Shown: positions 32,396-40,648 of the stretch, in pieces
How positions within the stretch are numbered: position 1 is the first letter of the stretch
Layout of the letters: every line of letters begins with the position of its first letter
DNA from: a virus
DNA length: 55,673 nucleotides
IMG/VR virus record: IMGVR_UViG_3300035698_021168
Location: 1 to 55,673 of that record
Strand: one strand, 5' to 3'
The notes under the pieces: generated by a model
Databases searched by the model: none
What the model was told of the DNA's origin: nothing
The model's input: only the letters and a program-made list of their open reading frames with translations
Position numbers and translations under genes: made by a program

Positions 32396-32784
32396 GACGC
32401 GCCCCCTTCCAGCCGATGGTTGAACCCGGTCACCTCGACCATCATGTCCAGGGCGGTCAGGCCGTCCTCCAGGTACATCGCGGCCCGTTTGTTCTCTTTG
32501 CTGATCAGGCCCCGCTCAATGCAGAACGCCAGGAACACATAGGCCATCGTGGTCCCGCGCGGCGTCCCGGTGACGCTGACGCCGAACGCCTCCTCGGCGA
32601 CGGCGAACCCGTCGAAGCCGCGGCCGTGCTCCGCCAGCCTCTCCACGGCGTGAGCGATGGCGTCCGCGTCCTTGAAGCCCACCGATTGCTCGTAGGGGTC
32701 ACCACTGCGGGGGACCACCGAGCGGCGGAGCCGTTTGTACCGCTCGTCCACCTCGAAGGTCACGCCGACGGCGTCGGGGCTCAA
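32392..32784 (-). CDS. Unknown protein
   Basis: 130 aa in an overlapping run with its neighbours (four-base overlaps at both ends). Opening SPDAVGVTFEVDERYKRLRR, then helical SVGFKDADAIAHAVERLAEH and AYVFLAFCIERGLISKENKR. No catalytic or membrane motif. It may act with the metallopeptidase-like protein encoded next to it; this is context only. Confidence 0.6.
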   Translation of the reverse strand: MSPDAVGVTFEVDERYKRLRRSVVPRSGDPYEQSVGFKDADAIAHAVERLAEHGRGFDGFAVAEEAFGVSVTGTPRGTTMAYVFLAFCIERGLISKENKRAAMYLEDGLTALDMMVEVTGFNHRLEGGAS

Positions 32785-33110
32785 GCTGCACCTGCCTGAC
32801 GCACGGCCTCGACGGCCGTCCAGCGGCCCCGGACCTTTCCGCGGCCGATGGTGATCACCATCCGGGCCGTGTAGGTGGTGCCAGCGTCGGGGCGCACGAC
32901 CGTCATGGTCGCGGCGACGCGGGTGCCGGAGAACACTCCGGTCGGGCTGAGCTTACCGCCACGGGCGTGAGGGCGGAGAACGCCGTGAGCAAACATGCTG
33001 TTCCGTGCGCACATCTGCTGGGCCATGTCGAGCACCCAATGCATTTCAAGCGGCAACAGGCCAGCCTTTTCCATTTGAGCCCGCAACAGATTCGTGTCCT
33101 TGTCAACCAT
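32781..33110 (-). CDS. Unknown protein, first gene after a promoter
   Basis: 109 aa, ATG at 33110 with AGGAGGTGACC upstream and a good promoter at 33127-33156. N-terminal helix (DTNLLRAQMEKAGLLPLEMH), then a beta-rich C-terminal half (TRVAATMTVVRPDAGTTYTA; RMVITIGRGKVRGRWTAVEA). No family recognised. It leads an operon of overlapping genes running to the lysis region. Confidence 0.65.
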   Translation of the reverse strand: MVDKDTNLLRAQMEKAGLLPLEMHWVLDMAQQMCARNSMFAHGVLRPHARGGKLSPTGVFSGTRVAATMTVVRPDAGTTYTARMVITIGRGKVRGRWTAVEAVRQAGAA

Positions 33111-33126
33111 TGGTCACCTCCTGCCC

Positions 33127-33156
33127 ATACTATCGCATACGAGAACAGGAACGCAA
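33127..33156 (-). promoter_or_regulatory. Promoter of the 33110-27373 operon
   Basis: TTGCGT (33156-33151), 18-base spacer, TAGTAT (33132-33127). The spacer ends in GTATGCGA, shared with the small-gene promoters. Confidence 0.65.
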
Positions 33157-33188
33157 GCCCAAACAGGCACATTATGCCAAGATGGTGG

Positions 33189-33629
33189 TTATCGGATCTG
33201 GTCAAACTCGCCGACCGCCAGCTCCATGCCGACCACGATCGTGGTAATCGGACCCGAGCGCCCGATCGGCACCACCCAGTCGATGCGGAACGGCCGTCCG
33301 GCGTTGATCACCCGATAGCCGACGATGTACGCCACCGCGCCGCGGGGCATGTGCCGGGCCAGGCGGGCGGGCAGGGCCGAGCAGATGCGAGCGGCCTCTG
33401 CCTCGCCACCGCGGGACTCCACCAGGTCGAACGGGCTCCGCCCGATCAGGTCGATCCACCAGGCGGACGCGGCGGCGGCGTCGAGCCCGAGCAGGGCGCT
33501 CGCCTCGCCAACCTGCTGGTCGAACATGACGCGGGCGACGGCCTCCGGGTCGTCCCCAAAGACGGACCATCCGCTCCACCAGAGCACGGACGCGGACTTC
33601 AGCAACGAAAACTCGATGTCGTTCATCAT
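33189..33629 (-). CDS. Unknown protein
   Basis: 146 aa, ATG at 33629 with AGGAGG upstream. Trp-rich start (SVLWWSGWSVFGDDPEAVAR), a helix with GEASALLGLDAAAASAWWID, and a beta-rich C-terminal half (GAVAYIVGYRVINAGRPFRI; PITTIVVGMELAVGEFDQI). No family recognised. The next promoter lies just downstream of its stop. Confidence 0.6.
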   Translation of the reverse strand: MMNDIEFSLLKSASVLWWSGWSVFGDDPEAVARVMFDQQVGEASALLGLDAAAASAWWIDLIGRSPFDLVESRGGEAEAARICSALPARLARHMPRGAVAYIVGYRVINAGRPFRIDWVVPIGRSGPITTIVVGMELAVGEFDQIR

Positions 33630-33729
33630 GGGAACCTCCTGCCTGGAGCTTCCAAAACGAAGGGGACGCCGGGAAGGTCACGCTGACCAATCCGGCGTCC
33701 CCTGGGAAGGTCTGTGCCGCCTGCGCCGC

Positions 33730-34605
33730 TTAGCAGGTCCGAGAATCGATGTAGATCTTGACATTCTCCGGGAAGTCGGCCCTGGCGAGCTCCTCGGCGA
33801 TGTGCTCGCGGGCAGCCCGAGCGGCCCGCTCAACCTCGCCCTCCAGCGGTTTGAGCGTGAACTTTCGGCCAGCGATGTCCAGATGCACGGCGCACTTCAC
33901 GCCGATCTCCAGGGGCTGCGCCACCGCGGCGAGCTGCTCGTACACCGAGGTCTTCAGCACCACCGTGTCGGGGATACCGCCAGCGACCCCGGCGAGCTCG
34001 GCCTCGACGGTCATGTCCACCGTTTCACGACCGTGGCCGACCTCCGACGCCCCCTGGCTGTTGGACTTAAACCTCAGTTTCTTGACGGTCGGGAGGAAGG
34101 TGTTCGGGAGCACGCGGTCGGGGTACACCGAGCGGAGAATCCAGTCGAGAGCCGTCTGGTCGATCCCCTTCAACCGGTGCTCGCGGAGGATCTCGAACGA
34201 TTCCAGCCGGGTCAGCCCGAGCGTGACAGAGTGAAGCCTGTCGCCCCGCTCGCGGAACAGAGCGGTCACACAGTTGTCGCCGACGAACACCCGGACGGCA
34301 TTACCGGCATCGACGCCGGGGTGATTCGTTCCGCCGTCGTCGAGGTCCGGCGCGGACGCCAGGTCACGAACCTGATCCACCAGGCCAGCGACCGTCAGCG
34401 CCCTGTACTTCCGAGGGGCAACCGTCGCCCCCACGATCTTCCCGTCGGCGCTGACCTGGTACTGCATGTCCAGGCTGTGCGGGTGGTGGAGCCATCCAGG
34501 CCGGGCAGCGGCCTGCACCAGGGCGGCGATCTGGTTCACCACACTGCTGTCCTCCCGCAAATCCGCCTGCCACTCTTTGCTCAAGCCGTTGTTGCTGCTG
34601 TTCAT
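33730..34605 (-). CDS. Conserved phage protein (DUF2303-like)
   Basis: 291 aa; ATG at 34605 overlaps the upstream stop (ATGA). The pattern VRVFVGDNCVTALFRERGDR, LRFKSNSQGASEVGHGRETV, PDTVVLKTSVYEQ and CAVHLDIAGRKFTLKPLEGE matches a family found in the recombination regions of siphophages, next to the same upstream partner. Role unknown; possibly DNA metabolism. The family name is given with caution. Confidence 0.6.
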   Translation of the reverse strand: MNSSNNGLSKEWQADLREDSSVVNQIAALVQAAARPGWLHHPHSLDMQYQVSADGKIVGATVAPRKYRALTVAGLVDQVRDLASAPDLDDGGTNHPGVDAGNAVRVFVGDNCVTALFRERGDRLHSVTLGLTRLESFEILREHRLKGIDQTALDWILRSVYPDRVLPNTFLPTVKKLRFKSNSQGASEVGHGRETVDMTVEAELAGVAGGIPDTVVLKTSVYEQLAAVAQPLEIGVKCAVHLDIAGRKFTLKPLEGEVERAARAAREHIAEELARADFPENVKIYIDSRTC

Positions 34606-34979
34606 TCTTCACCATACTCGAAGGGGGGGTCTTGGATTCCGTCCGCCGCTTGGTCGAGCGTTCCCTGGCGGACGGACTCAACCGATGCCGAGTTAAATAC
34701 GAGCATTCCCTGGGGCCGCACGCCCATAGCGATCGCCTTCGATCTGGACTTCGGCAGGGAAGTCGAAGCGACCACCTCGATGATCACCTCCGTGCAGACG
34801 GCCTCCTCGCCGACGAGCGGGACCACCTCGAAGCGCACGCCGACAGACCGAGACTCGGTCACGCCAGGGCGGTTCGCGCAGTCGTCCACCACGGACCGAA
34901 TGCACTTGTTGATCATCGCGGCCACCCGGCCGTCGTCGAGCTCGCCGATTTCCTGGATCTTGAAATGCTTAAGCGTCAT
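34602..34979 (-). CDS. Conserved phage protein, partner of the 33730 gene
   Basis: 125 aa from an ATG at 34979. GELDDGRVAAMINKCIRSVV, then DCANRPGVTESRSVGVRFEV and KAIAMGVRPQGMLVFNSASV match a small phage family usually encoded immediately before the preceding type of gene, as here. A single beta-rich domain. Function unknown, but the conserved pairing suggests a shared complex. Confidence 0.65.
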   Translation of the reverse strand: MTLKHFKIQEIGELDDGRVAAMINKCIRSVVDDCANRPGVTESRSVGVRFEVVPLVGEEAVCTEVIIEVVASTSLPKSRSKAIAMGVRPQGMLVFNSASVESVRQGTLDQAADGIQDPPFEYGEE

Positions 34980-35068
34980 GGCGGGGGGCTCCTTTGTGGT
35001 TTCGCATCCGAGGGTATGGGCACGCGGCACGATTGTCAAGCCGAGGGGCAGGGCCACCGTTTCCGGGG

Positions 35069-35725
35069 TCATTCAGCGGCGTCGGCGGCGTCGGCCTCGG
35101 CCTCGGTCCGGGGGACAAACGCGGTCAGCGACGCCCGGGCGTTCGCAACCGCCTCGACATACTCGCGGGCCAGCAAGGCGGGCTCCTGCGCGAGGGGGCC
35201 GAGCGTCATGCCCGCGGTGTGCTCGTCCCAACCGTCGAACCCCCACGCCCGAGCGCCCCGACGCGGCCAGGCCAGCAACTCGCTCGCCTCGACCGCAAGC
35301 ATCGCCCGGTCACAGAGCCGGACCAATTCCCAAACACCGTCGTCCTCGTCGATGCCGAACCCGAGCCGCCCGCGGACGAACCGCTCCACGCGGGCCTCGA
35401 ACGCACGGAACTCCGGGCCCAGGTGCTTCTTCACCGGGGCGGCGATGTCGCCAATGAACGCCTCGTGAGCGTCGTGGACTAGGACGCAACCGAGCAGCCG
35501 CGCCGCGTCCAGGCGGTCGAGGACGGTGTTGGTCTGCTTCAGCACCAGCGGGATCACGGCGGGCATCGCCAGGGAATGCTCAGCAACCGAGTAGAACCGG
35601 CGCGTGTGCCCGTTGTAGCGGGCCAGGTGGGCCAGGGACCACCCGATGTCGTGCAGCGGGAACCTGTTGGCCTCGAGGTCGTCGAAGTCGAACGCGGTAC
35701 CCGAGCGGAGCTGAATCCAGGCCAT
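35069..35725 (-). CDS. HD-domain phosphohydrolase (YfbR/nucleotidase-like)
   Basis: 218 aa from an ATG at 35725. RRFYSVAEHSLAMPAVIPLV and RLLGCVLVHDAHEAFIGDIA carry the H…HD…D metal-binding pattern (HD at about residues 83-84) of phage HD hydrolases related to 5'-deoxynucleotidases. It likely dephosphorylates nucleotides to adjust pools during replication. A promoter overlaps the end of the upstream gene. Confidence 0.8.
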   Translation of the reverse strand: MAWIQLRSGTAFDFDDLEANRFPLHDIGWSLAHLARYNGHTRRFYSVAEHSLAMPAVIPLVLKQTNTVLDRLDAARLLGCVLVHDAHEAFIGDIAAPVKKHLGPEFRAFEARVERFVRGRLGFGIDEDDGVWELVRLCDRAMLAVEASELLAWPRRGARAWGFDGWDEHTAGMTLGPLAQEPALLAREYVEAVANARASLTAFVPRTEAEADAADAAE

Positions 35726-35781
35726 TGCATCCTCCGATTCCGGGCCCAGGGCCCAACGCACGCGACGGACGCGGCAGGGTA

Positions 35782-35812
35782 GTACTGTCGGCAACGCAAA
35801 CACACAAGTCAA
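35782..35812 (-). promoter_or_regulatory. Promoter before the HD hydrolase gene
   Basis: TTGACT (35812-35807), 19-base spacer, CAGTAC (35787-35782), inside the end of the upstream gene. Confidence 0.5.
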
Positions 35813-36675
35813 GCCGGGCGGCGGCGACGGCCAGGCCGAGCACCGGGCAGCCTCCGCTCGGCGACGCACGCGAGCACCACGGCCGAGAGATATCGGACGG
35901 CGGTCTCCACGGTCCCAAAGTCGCGGCCGCGGGCGACGGCGTCGTCACACGCCAGCCGCACCAGGTCCTCGGCGGAGACAAACCGGCCACGGGCCGCCAT
36001 CGCCCGGCTGAACGCCGACCACTCCCGGCAGCGATGAACCGCCACCACCAGGCCCGAGAACGCCCTGTGGGCCATGCGGCACCGCGCCCAGGACACTGAC
36101 CGAGCCGAACCCAGCCATGCGGCGACCGACCGCCACCCGGCCTCCGAGAGGGCGGACGCGGCCCGCGGGCGCTGATACCGGGCGGGATCCACGCCCGCAG
36201 GCGTCCGGACGGGGTCCGCAGACTCACCACGGCGATCAGCCCCAGGGGGAGAGTTAAACTCTTGGGTCTCAGCATCTCCCCTGTGCGCGGCCAAATGCGC
36301 GGCCACCTTCGCCGTGCCACCGGCACGCACCACGGCCACCGCGGCACGCCCGAGGTCGGTCAGCACGCGCCAGGCGGTCCGGCAGCGACGGCGAACCTTC
36401 GTCGCCAGGCCCGCACCCTCGAGCTCGGCGAACCGGCGGCGGACCGTACGCTCGGAGCACTGCATGCGGTGAGCCAATGTCCGCACCTTGGCGCAGCACA
36501 CGCCCCGACGGCAGGCTTCCAGACCCGCCAGATGGAACATCAACCGGGCCGCAGAGCCGGAGAGCTCGTCGAGCACCTCGAGGGCACCGGCCAGGACGGC
36601 ACCGTCGAAGCCGGACAATACATGACCACCCGCCCCAGGGGCGGTCACAGCGGGGGAACCGTCTCTCATCCGCAC
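35809..36675 (-). CDS. Winged-helix protein, possible replication initiator
   Basis: 288 aa, ATG at 36675. Residues 42-95 (ARLMFHLAGLEACRRGVCCA, TLAHRMQCSERTVRRRFAEL, GLATKVRRR) are a helix-turn-helix of the type found in phage replication initiators and DnaD/RepA-like proteins. The rest is Arg/Ala-rich and helical. It begins next to a cluster of DnaA-like boxes (36838-36902), which is the best candidate origin. An alternative is a transcriptional regulator. Confidence 0.6.
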   Translation of the reverse strand: MRMRDGSPAVTAPGAGGHVLSGFDGAVLAGALEVLDELSGSAARLMFHLAGLEACRRGVCCAKVRTLAHRMQCSERTVRRRFAELEGAGLATKVRRRCRTAWRVLTDLGRAAVAVVRAGGTAKVAAHLAAHRGDAETQEFNSPPGADRRGESADPVRTPAGVDPARYQRPRAASALSEAGWRSVAAWLGSARSVSWARCRMAHRAFSGLVVAVHRCREWSAFSRAMAARGRFVSAEDLVRLACDDAVARGRDFGTVETAVRYLSAVVLACVAERRLPGARPGRRRRPA

Positions 36676-36837
36676 GCTTTCCCGCCGGTCGAACCGGCGT
36701 CAGGCCCTGGTTGAACCGAACGCGGAGAGCAAGCCGCGAACGGTTGAAGCGATTTTCACCTTCGCCTCAGCGCATGTTTTAGCGGACCTTCGGACCCATT
36801 GCCAGTTTCGCTAGCACGCGAATCCGCAACCGACAAC

Positions 36838-36902
36838 CTGTCCACGCCGATAACCGAGTTGTCCACAGCGCAGGGGGCCAATGTGCGTAACTTTGTGAAT
36901 AA
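36838..36902. other. DnaA-box cluster, candidate replication origin
   Basis: In 65 bases: TTGTCCACA (36859-36867) and TGTGAATAA (36894-36902, i.e. TTATTCACA on the minus strand) fit the bacterial DnaA box; CTGTCCACG (36838-36846) is a near match. It lies between the winged-helix gene and the resolvase gene in a 241-base non-coding stretch. The presence of host-type boxes suggests reliance on host DnaA. Confidence 0.5.
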
Positions 36903-36916
36903 CTGCGGGGGCAGCG

Positions 36917-37561
36917 TCAGCCGACGGAGGGCGAGGGCTTCCAGCGGGCCCCGAGCGGCCGCAGCCCACCGTCGCCGTCCGCCTCGAGCCCGGCGGGCGT
37001 CAGGCGTCCGGCCTTCGCGGCGGGCAGGTAGAGGGCGCAGCCGGAGTCGTCCTCTCGGCCATGATGCCACGCATACCAGGCGGCCAGGTGGATCGCATCG
37101 CCCCGGTCGCCACCGGCGTCGTCCTTGCCGTCGTAGGCCCCCACCCGGGCCAGGGACGCCAGCCGCCGGGCCTTCGGCACGCCATGATGCCCACCGAGCC
37201 GCGTCCAATGGTCCGACGCCACAGCGACCACCTCACAGCCCGGCGGGGCCAGCCGCCAGGACTCCGCCAGGACGATGCCGACAGCCGCGGCATACGCCCC
37301 ACTGGTGCTGAACTTCCGCCTTGCCCGGCCAGCCTGAGCCGTGCCGGGGATCTCGACCACCACGCGATGGACACGGCCCTCGAGGGCGGCGTACACGCGA
37401 GCGATCTCCCCGGCCAGGCAGCGGAGCCGCAGGTGAACGGGCCAGGTTTCCGGACGGCATATCAGCCCGGACGCCAGGGGGGCCAACTCACCCGAGAGCG
37501 GCAACAGCGCCCAGCCGGTGCCGGTCGAGCTCGGGTCCCATGCCAACACCGCCCGCGTCAC
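36917..37561 (-). CDS. RuvC-like Holliday junction resolvase
   Basis: 214 aa from a GTG at 37561 coupled to the upstream stop (GTGA). LAWDPSSTGTGWALL near the start gives the first catalytic Asp; HRVVVEIPGTAQAGR near residue 70 gives Glu; and DRGDAIHLAAWYAW near residue 155 gives the final Asp pair of the RNase H-like fold. It would resolve branched DNA before packaging and fits the RecT/exonuclease set in this region. Confidence 0.8.
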   Translation of the reverse strand: MTRAVLAWDPSSTGTGWALLPLSGELAPLASGLICRPETWPVHLRLRCLAGEIARVYAALEGRVHRVVVEIPGTAQAGRARRKFSTSGAYAAAVGIVLAESWRLAPPGCEVVAVASDHWTRLGGHHGVPKARRLASLARVGAYDGKDDAGGDRGDAIHLAAWYAWHHGREDDSGCALYLPAAKAGRLTPAGLEADGDGGLRPLGARWKPSPSVG

Positions 37562-37779
37562 CGGTTCGAAGCCTGCTGGCGGCCGAGCGACGCCAGGGCC
37601 TCATCGACGGCGGCGGGGTAAGCGCGCGACATGGGCTGCCCGAGCACGCGCCGCAGCGGCGGCGACACGCGGACCCAACAGGCCGAGCACACGGTCCGGC
37701 GGGCGATCTTGTACGCCCCGCACCCCGGACAGTCGGTTGATTTCAGAGAGGTGATCGCCTCCTGGATGGTCATGGACAC
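37558..37779 (-). CDS. Small zinc-ribbon protein
   Basis: 73 aa; the GTG at 37779 has GAGGAGG six bases upstream, and an ATG two codons later is also possible. STDCPGCGAYKIARRTVCSA then CW provides four Cys in C-x2-C…C-x2-C spacing, a zinc ribbon. It is coupled to the resolvase gene. Could be a DNA-binding accessory protein. The C-terminus is helical. Confidence 0.65.
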   Translation of the reverse strand: MSMTIQEAITSLKSTDCPGCGAYKIARRTVCSACWVRVSPPLRRVLGQPMSRAYPAAVDEALASLGRQQASNR

Positions 37780-37809
37780 GGGCAACCTCCTCGCGGGATA
37801 ATACCCGGA

Positions 37810-38265
37810 TCAGAGAGCACGCGGCGCTTCAAGCCCACCCCTGAGCGTGCGGCGACGGATCTCGGGCTCATAGAACCGGCACGCGGCGACCACGGACTCG
37901 GCCTGCTCCCGCGTCATGAGCGACATGTGGCACCGCGGCAGGGGGATCCCGGTCTGTTTCGCAAGCCATGCATAGGCGTAGCGGCGACGCATGATCCGCA
38001 GCGCCCAGATTGGGTCGAACGCTGCGTGAGCCGCACGGCGGGCGAGCAGCGTCTCGTGATCCTGCAAGGGCTTCCAGCCCCAGGACCGCATCCCGCAACA
38101 GTAATGGCGGACATTCACGCGGCCGTCGAACTCGCAGTCGCGGCGAAGGGCCTCGAGCCCGCACACGGGGCAGATGGGAGCGATGCGGCCGTTCGCCAGG
38201 GCCGCCAGCTGGCCGAGCGTCTCGGGGCACGCCATCCACCCAGGCCGCACCTCGGGCCCGCTCAC
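37810..38265 (-). CDS. Zinc-finger-containing phage protein (DUF3268-like)
   Basis: 151 aa. APICPVCGLEALRRDCEFDG and NVRHYCCGMRSWGWKP supply a Cys/His zinc-binding set. The second half (YAYAWLAKQTGIPLPRCHMS followed by LMTREQAESVV) matches the conserved end of a phage family where a zinc finger is followed by a short CH motif helix. Start overlaps the next gene. Likely nucleic-acid related. Exact function unknown. Confidence 0.65.
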   Translation of the reverse strand: MSGPEVRPGWMACPETLGQLAALANGRIAPICPVCGLEALRRDCEFDGRVNVRHYCCGMRSWGWKPLQDHETLLARRAAHAAFDPIWALRIMRRRYAYAWLAKQTGIPLPRCHMSLMTREQAESVVAACRFYEPEIRRRTLRGGLEAPRAL

Positions 38266-39143
38266 CTCGACGCCTCACGCGGCATCTCGCGGACCCGCAG
38301 GTCCGCAGGCCACTCGGACCAATCCCCACCATGCGAGTCGGCCAACCGCCCCTCGATAGACAGGCCGATGGGCCGAGCGCCAAGCTGTTTCACGAACGCG
38401 GCGACGCCATGCACGCGGCACGCGGCGACGCCCGCACGGAACGGTCCCATCGGTGTGGTCTGGGGGTTCTGCCCGAACTCGCCCCCAAAGATCGCCCAGG
38501 CCACCGGGCGCTGCACCACCTCACCGGCGGGGCCCTCTTCACGCGGGCCCAGGCAGAAATCCCAATCGGGAGCGCCCTCGAGCGGTTCGAAACTGATTCC
38601 ACGCACCACGCCGGGAGGGCCGATGTCCTTCAGGGCGCTCGCCCGCAGCATGGTCCGCCGACCGGTGACGCTGGTCATGGGCCAGAGGTTCATCGGCCAG
38701 GCAATGCCGCGCTCGAGCATCCACAGATAGAACTCCCGCATCCGCGTCGGGCGCTTCGACAGCCAAATCCACCGATGCCGTCTACCCATCGGCGAGCGGG
38801 CCACCTCGACCACCTCGCGGAGCAGGTAGTCGAAGCCGATGCCCGCAGAGAGAGCGTCGCCCATGTCAGACACGAACACCAGGCGCGGCAAGCCGTCCAA
38901 CCAGGGCTTACCCGGCCGGGGGTGCATTTGCAGCGGCGACCACTTCGCGGCCTTCGCCATTCGGCCAGGGAACTCTTCCGGCGTCTCGAACTTCCGCGCG
39001 TACCCCTTCGTCGGGCCATACCGCTCGTGGAGCACGCCCGCATAGCAGGTCCGCCGGTCGCGCGTCCAGAGCTCGCAGCCATCGCAACCCATTACGGGGT
39101 TCACCGTTGAATCGCACCACTGGATGGCGGTGTCTTTGCTCAC
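38262..39143 (-). CDS. Gp37/Gp68-type (DUF5131) phage protein
   Basis: 293 aa from a GTG at 39143. TAIQWCDSTVNPVMGCDGCE with several Cys, then RRTCYAGVLHERYG, LVFVSDMGDALSAGIGFDYL, WIWLSKRPTRMREFYLW and VAWAIFGGEFGQNPQ are hallmarks of the Gp37/Gp68 family. Three N-terminal Cys may coordinate metal, perhaps an iron-sulphur centre. The family is common in phages but poorly characterised. The gene is coupled to both neighbours. Confidence 0.85.
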   Translation of the reverse strand: MSKDTAIQWCDSTVNPVMGCDGCELWTRDRRTCYAGVLHERYGPTKGYARKFETPEEFPGRMAKAAKWSPLQMHPRPGKPWLDGLPRLVFVSDMGDALSAGIGFDYLLREVVEVARSPMGRRHRWIWLSKRPTRMREFYLWMLERGIAWPMNLWPMTSVTGRRTMLRASALKDIGPPGVVRGISFEPLEGAPDWDFCLGPREEGPAGEVVQRPVAWAIFGGEFGQNPQTTPMGPFRAGVAACRVHGVAAFVKQLGARPIGLSIEGRLADSHGGDWSEWPADLRVREMPREASR

Positions 39144-39652
39144 GGCGTAACACCCCGGGCCAGGCGGGATGGATAGGTCCGCTCAACGCGGTTCGCCAGC
39201 GCCATGAGAGCACGCCCGAGGTCGAGCATGCTGCTGCGGCGAGCGTCGTGATAACACTCCCAACACTTCACGACCTCGGCGGGGGACAGCCCGGCAAGGC
39301 CGCGCTCGAACACCACGCGATCCTCCCCCTGGCCGATCAGTATCGACCGGCAGCAAACCACGAACTCGCGGTAATGCACGGCGAGGAAATCCACCAGGCT
39401 TCCACCACAGAGCAGGGCTTCGACGGCCGCGTCGCCAGCGCCGGATTGGAACGCGCAGACAGAGCCGACCCCGAGGATCTCCTCGCCATCATCGCCGGTC
39501 CGCAGGATGCCCAGGCGGCCCGAGCCGGTGAATAGCAGGGCCAACGCGGCAAGCCGCTCGGTCCCGACGATCGTGTACGCGTCCGAGGGGGTGATAACCG
39601 ACCACTCGTACTTCGTCTCGTCGTCGAACACATGATCCGCAACATCCGCCAC
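39140..39652 (-). CDS. Unknown protein
   Basis: 170 aa from a GTG at 39652 with AAGGAGC upstream. Beta-rich start (KYEWSVITPSDAYTIVGTER), a middle rich in Gly/Ala, and a C-terminal helix with KCWECYHDARRSSMLDLGRA, where Cys and His could bind a metal. The stop overlaps the Gp37/Gp68-type gene. It is the first gene after a terminator. No family recognised. Confidence 0.6.
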   Translation of the reverse strand: MADVADHVFDDETKYEWSVITPSDAYTIVGTERLAALALLFTGSGRLGILRTGDDGEEILGVGSVCAFQSGAGDAAVEALLCGGSLVDFLAVHYREFVVCCRSILIGQGEDRVVFERGLAGLSPAEVVKCWECYHDARRSSMLDLGRALMALANRVERTYPSRLARGVTP

Positions 39653-39663
39653 CAGGCAGCTCC

Positions 39664-39697
39664 TTAAAATCCGCCCGCACCCTTCGGCGCGGGCGGA
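39664..39697 (-). terminator. Rho-independent terminator after recT
   Basis: Minus strand CCGCCCGC, loop GCCGAAGGGT, GCGGGCGG, then ATTTTAA. A clean 8-bp stem with a T run, 58 bases after the RecT stop. Confidence 0.75.
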
Positions 39698-39754
39698 CGG
39701 TCAATCCCTGACCTGCGAGGTTCAGGGGCTGCTCCCGTCGAACCTCGGCACGCC

Positions 39755-40648
39755 CTAGGCCTGCCCCTCCGTGCGAACGGGGGGCTTCGCAGCCCGAGCG
39801 TCAGCCGGTGCGGTCGGCGTCTGTTTCAATTTGGACTTCAGGCCGCCGACGCCGCGATCCGGAGCGGCCGCATCATTCGCCACCGGGGCCGCGGTGTTCT
39901 CGACCGGGATCCGGTCGTTGGGTATGTCCATCGCCTCCTCGGCCATATACAGGCCCCCGAGCACATCGGCGAACAGGTCGCGGCAGGCGAACGCACGCGC
40001 CCGCATTTTGAGCATCCTCCGCGGGTGCTGCTGCCAGGGCCCCTTCTTCCCCCAGAGCTGGGCCACCTTCGCGTCCTCGATCGTGTACCGCTCAACCACC
40101 ACCTCTTCACCACGGCGGATTTCACAGACGGACGCGAAATCCCCCGAGGGCCACTGCCCCTCGGTGTACTCGCGGAACCCCGTCATCTGCCCCGACGCCC
40201 GGATCATGCCGATCACCGCGTCGCCCCAGATGGAGGGCCGACCGTTGATGATCGCAATGCGCTGCACGGACTGCATCGGCTGCAGGCCAACCTCGAGCCC
40301 GTGCGCCATCGCAACGAACACGGCCTGCGGGTTCGCCAGGTCCCGGGGAGCAAGCCCGGACTCAAATACCATCTTCGATAGACGCCAGAGCCCCTCCATG
40401 TCGGTCGGCCGCAGGCCCCTCTCGGTCAGGCTGACCGGCGAAGCCTTCGCGGCCACCGGCGAGCGGTCCTCCTCCTTCCGGCGCGGCTCATCCACCGCCC
40501 GCACCAGGGCGGCGGCGACGGCGACGGGCGGATGATCCTCCTCGTTGTCGGCCGGAGGGTCGGCGTCAACCGCCGCGCCCTCGAGGGCAGCAACAAACTG
40601 CGGCACCACGGGCTCGGCCGCGGCCAGGGATAGTTGTTCATTCTGCAA
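39755..40648 (-). CDS. recT: RecT-family single-strand annealing protein
   Basis: 297 aa from a TTG at 40648 with GAGGAGGTG upstream, overlapping the exonuclease stop. The core (VFESGLAPRDLANPQAVFVA; GLQPMQSVQRIAIINGRPSI; HPRRMLKMRARAFACRDLFA) is RecT. The first 90 residues and the last 60 are low-complexity and probably disordered. It anneals complementary single strands made by the adjacent exonuclease, supporting recombination-dependent replication and circularisation. Confidence 0.9.
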   Translation of the reverse strand: MQNEQLSLAAAEPVVPQFVAALEGAAVDADPPADNEEDHPPVAVAAALVRAVDEPRRKEEDRSPVAAKASPVSLTERGLRPTDMEGLWRLSKMVFESGLAPRDLANPQAVFVAMAHGLEVGLQPMQSVQRIAIINGRPSIWGDAVIGMIRASGQMTGFREYTEGQWPSGDFASVCEIRRGEEVVVERYTIEDAKVAQLWGKKGPWQQHPRRMLKMRARAFACRDLFADVLGGLYMAEEAMDIPNDRIPVENTAAPVANDAAAPDRGVGGLKSKLKQTPTAPADARAAKPPVRTEGQA

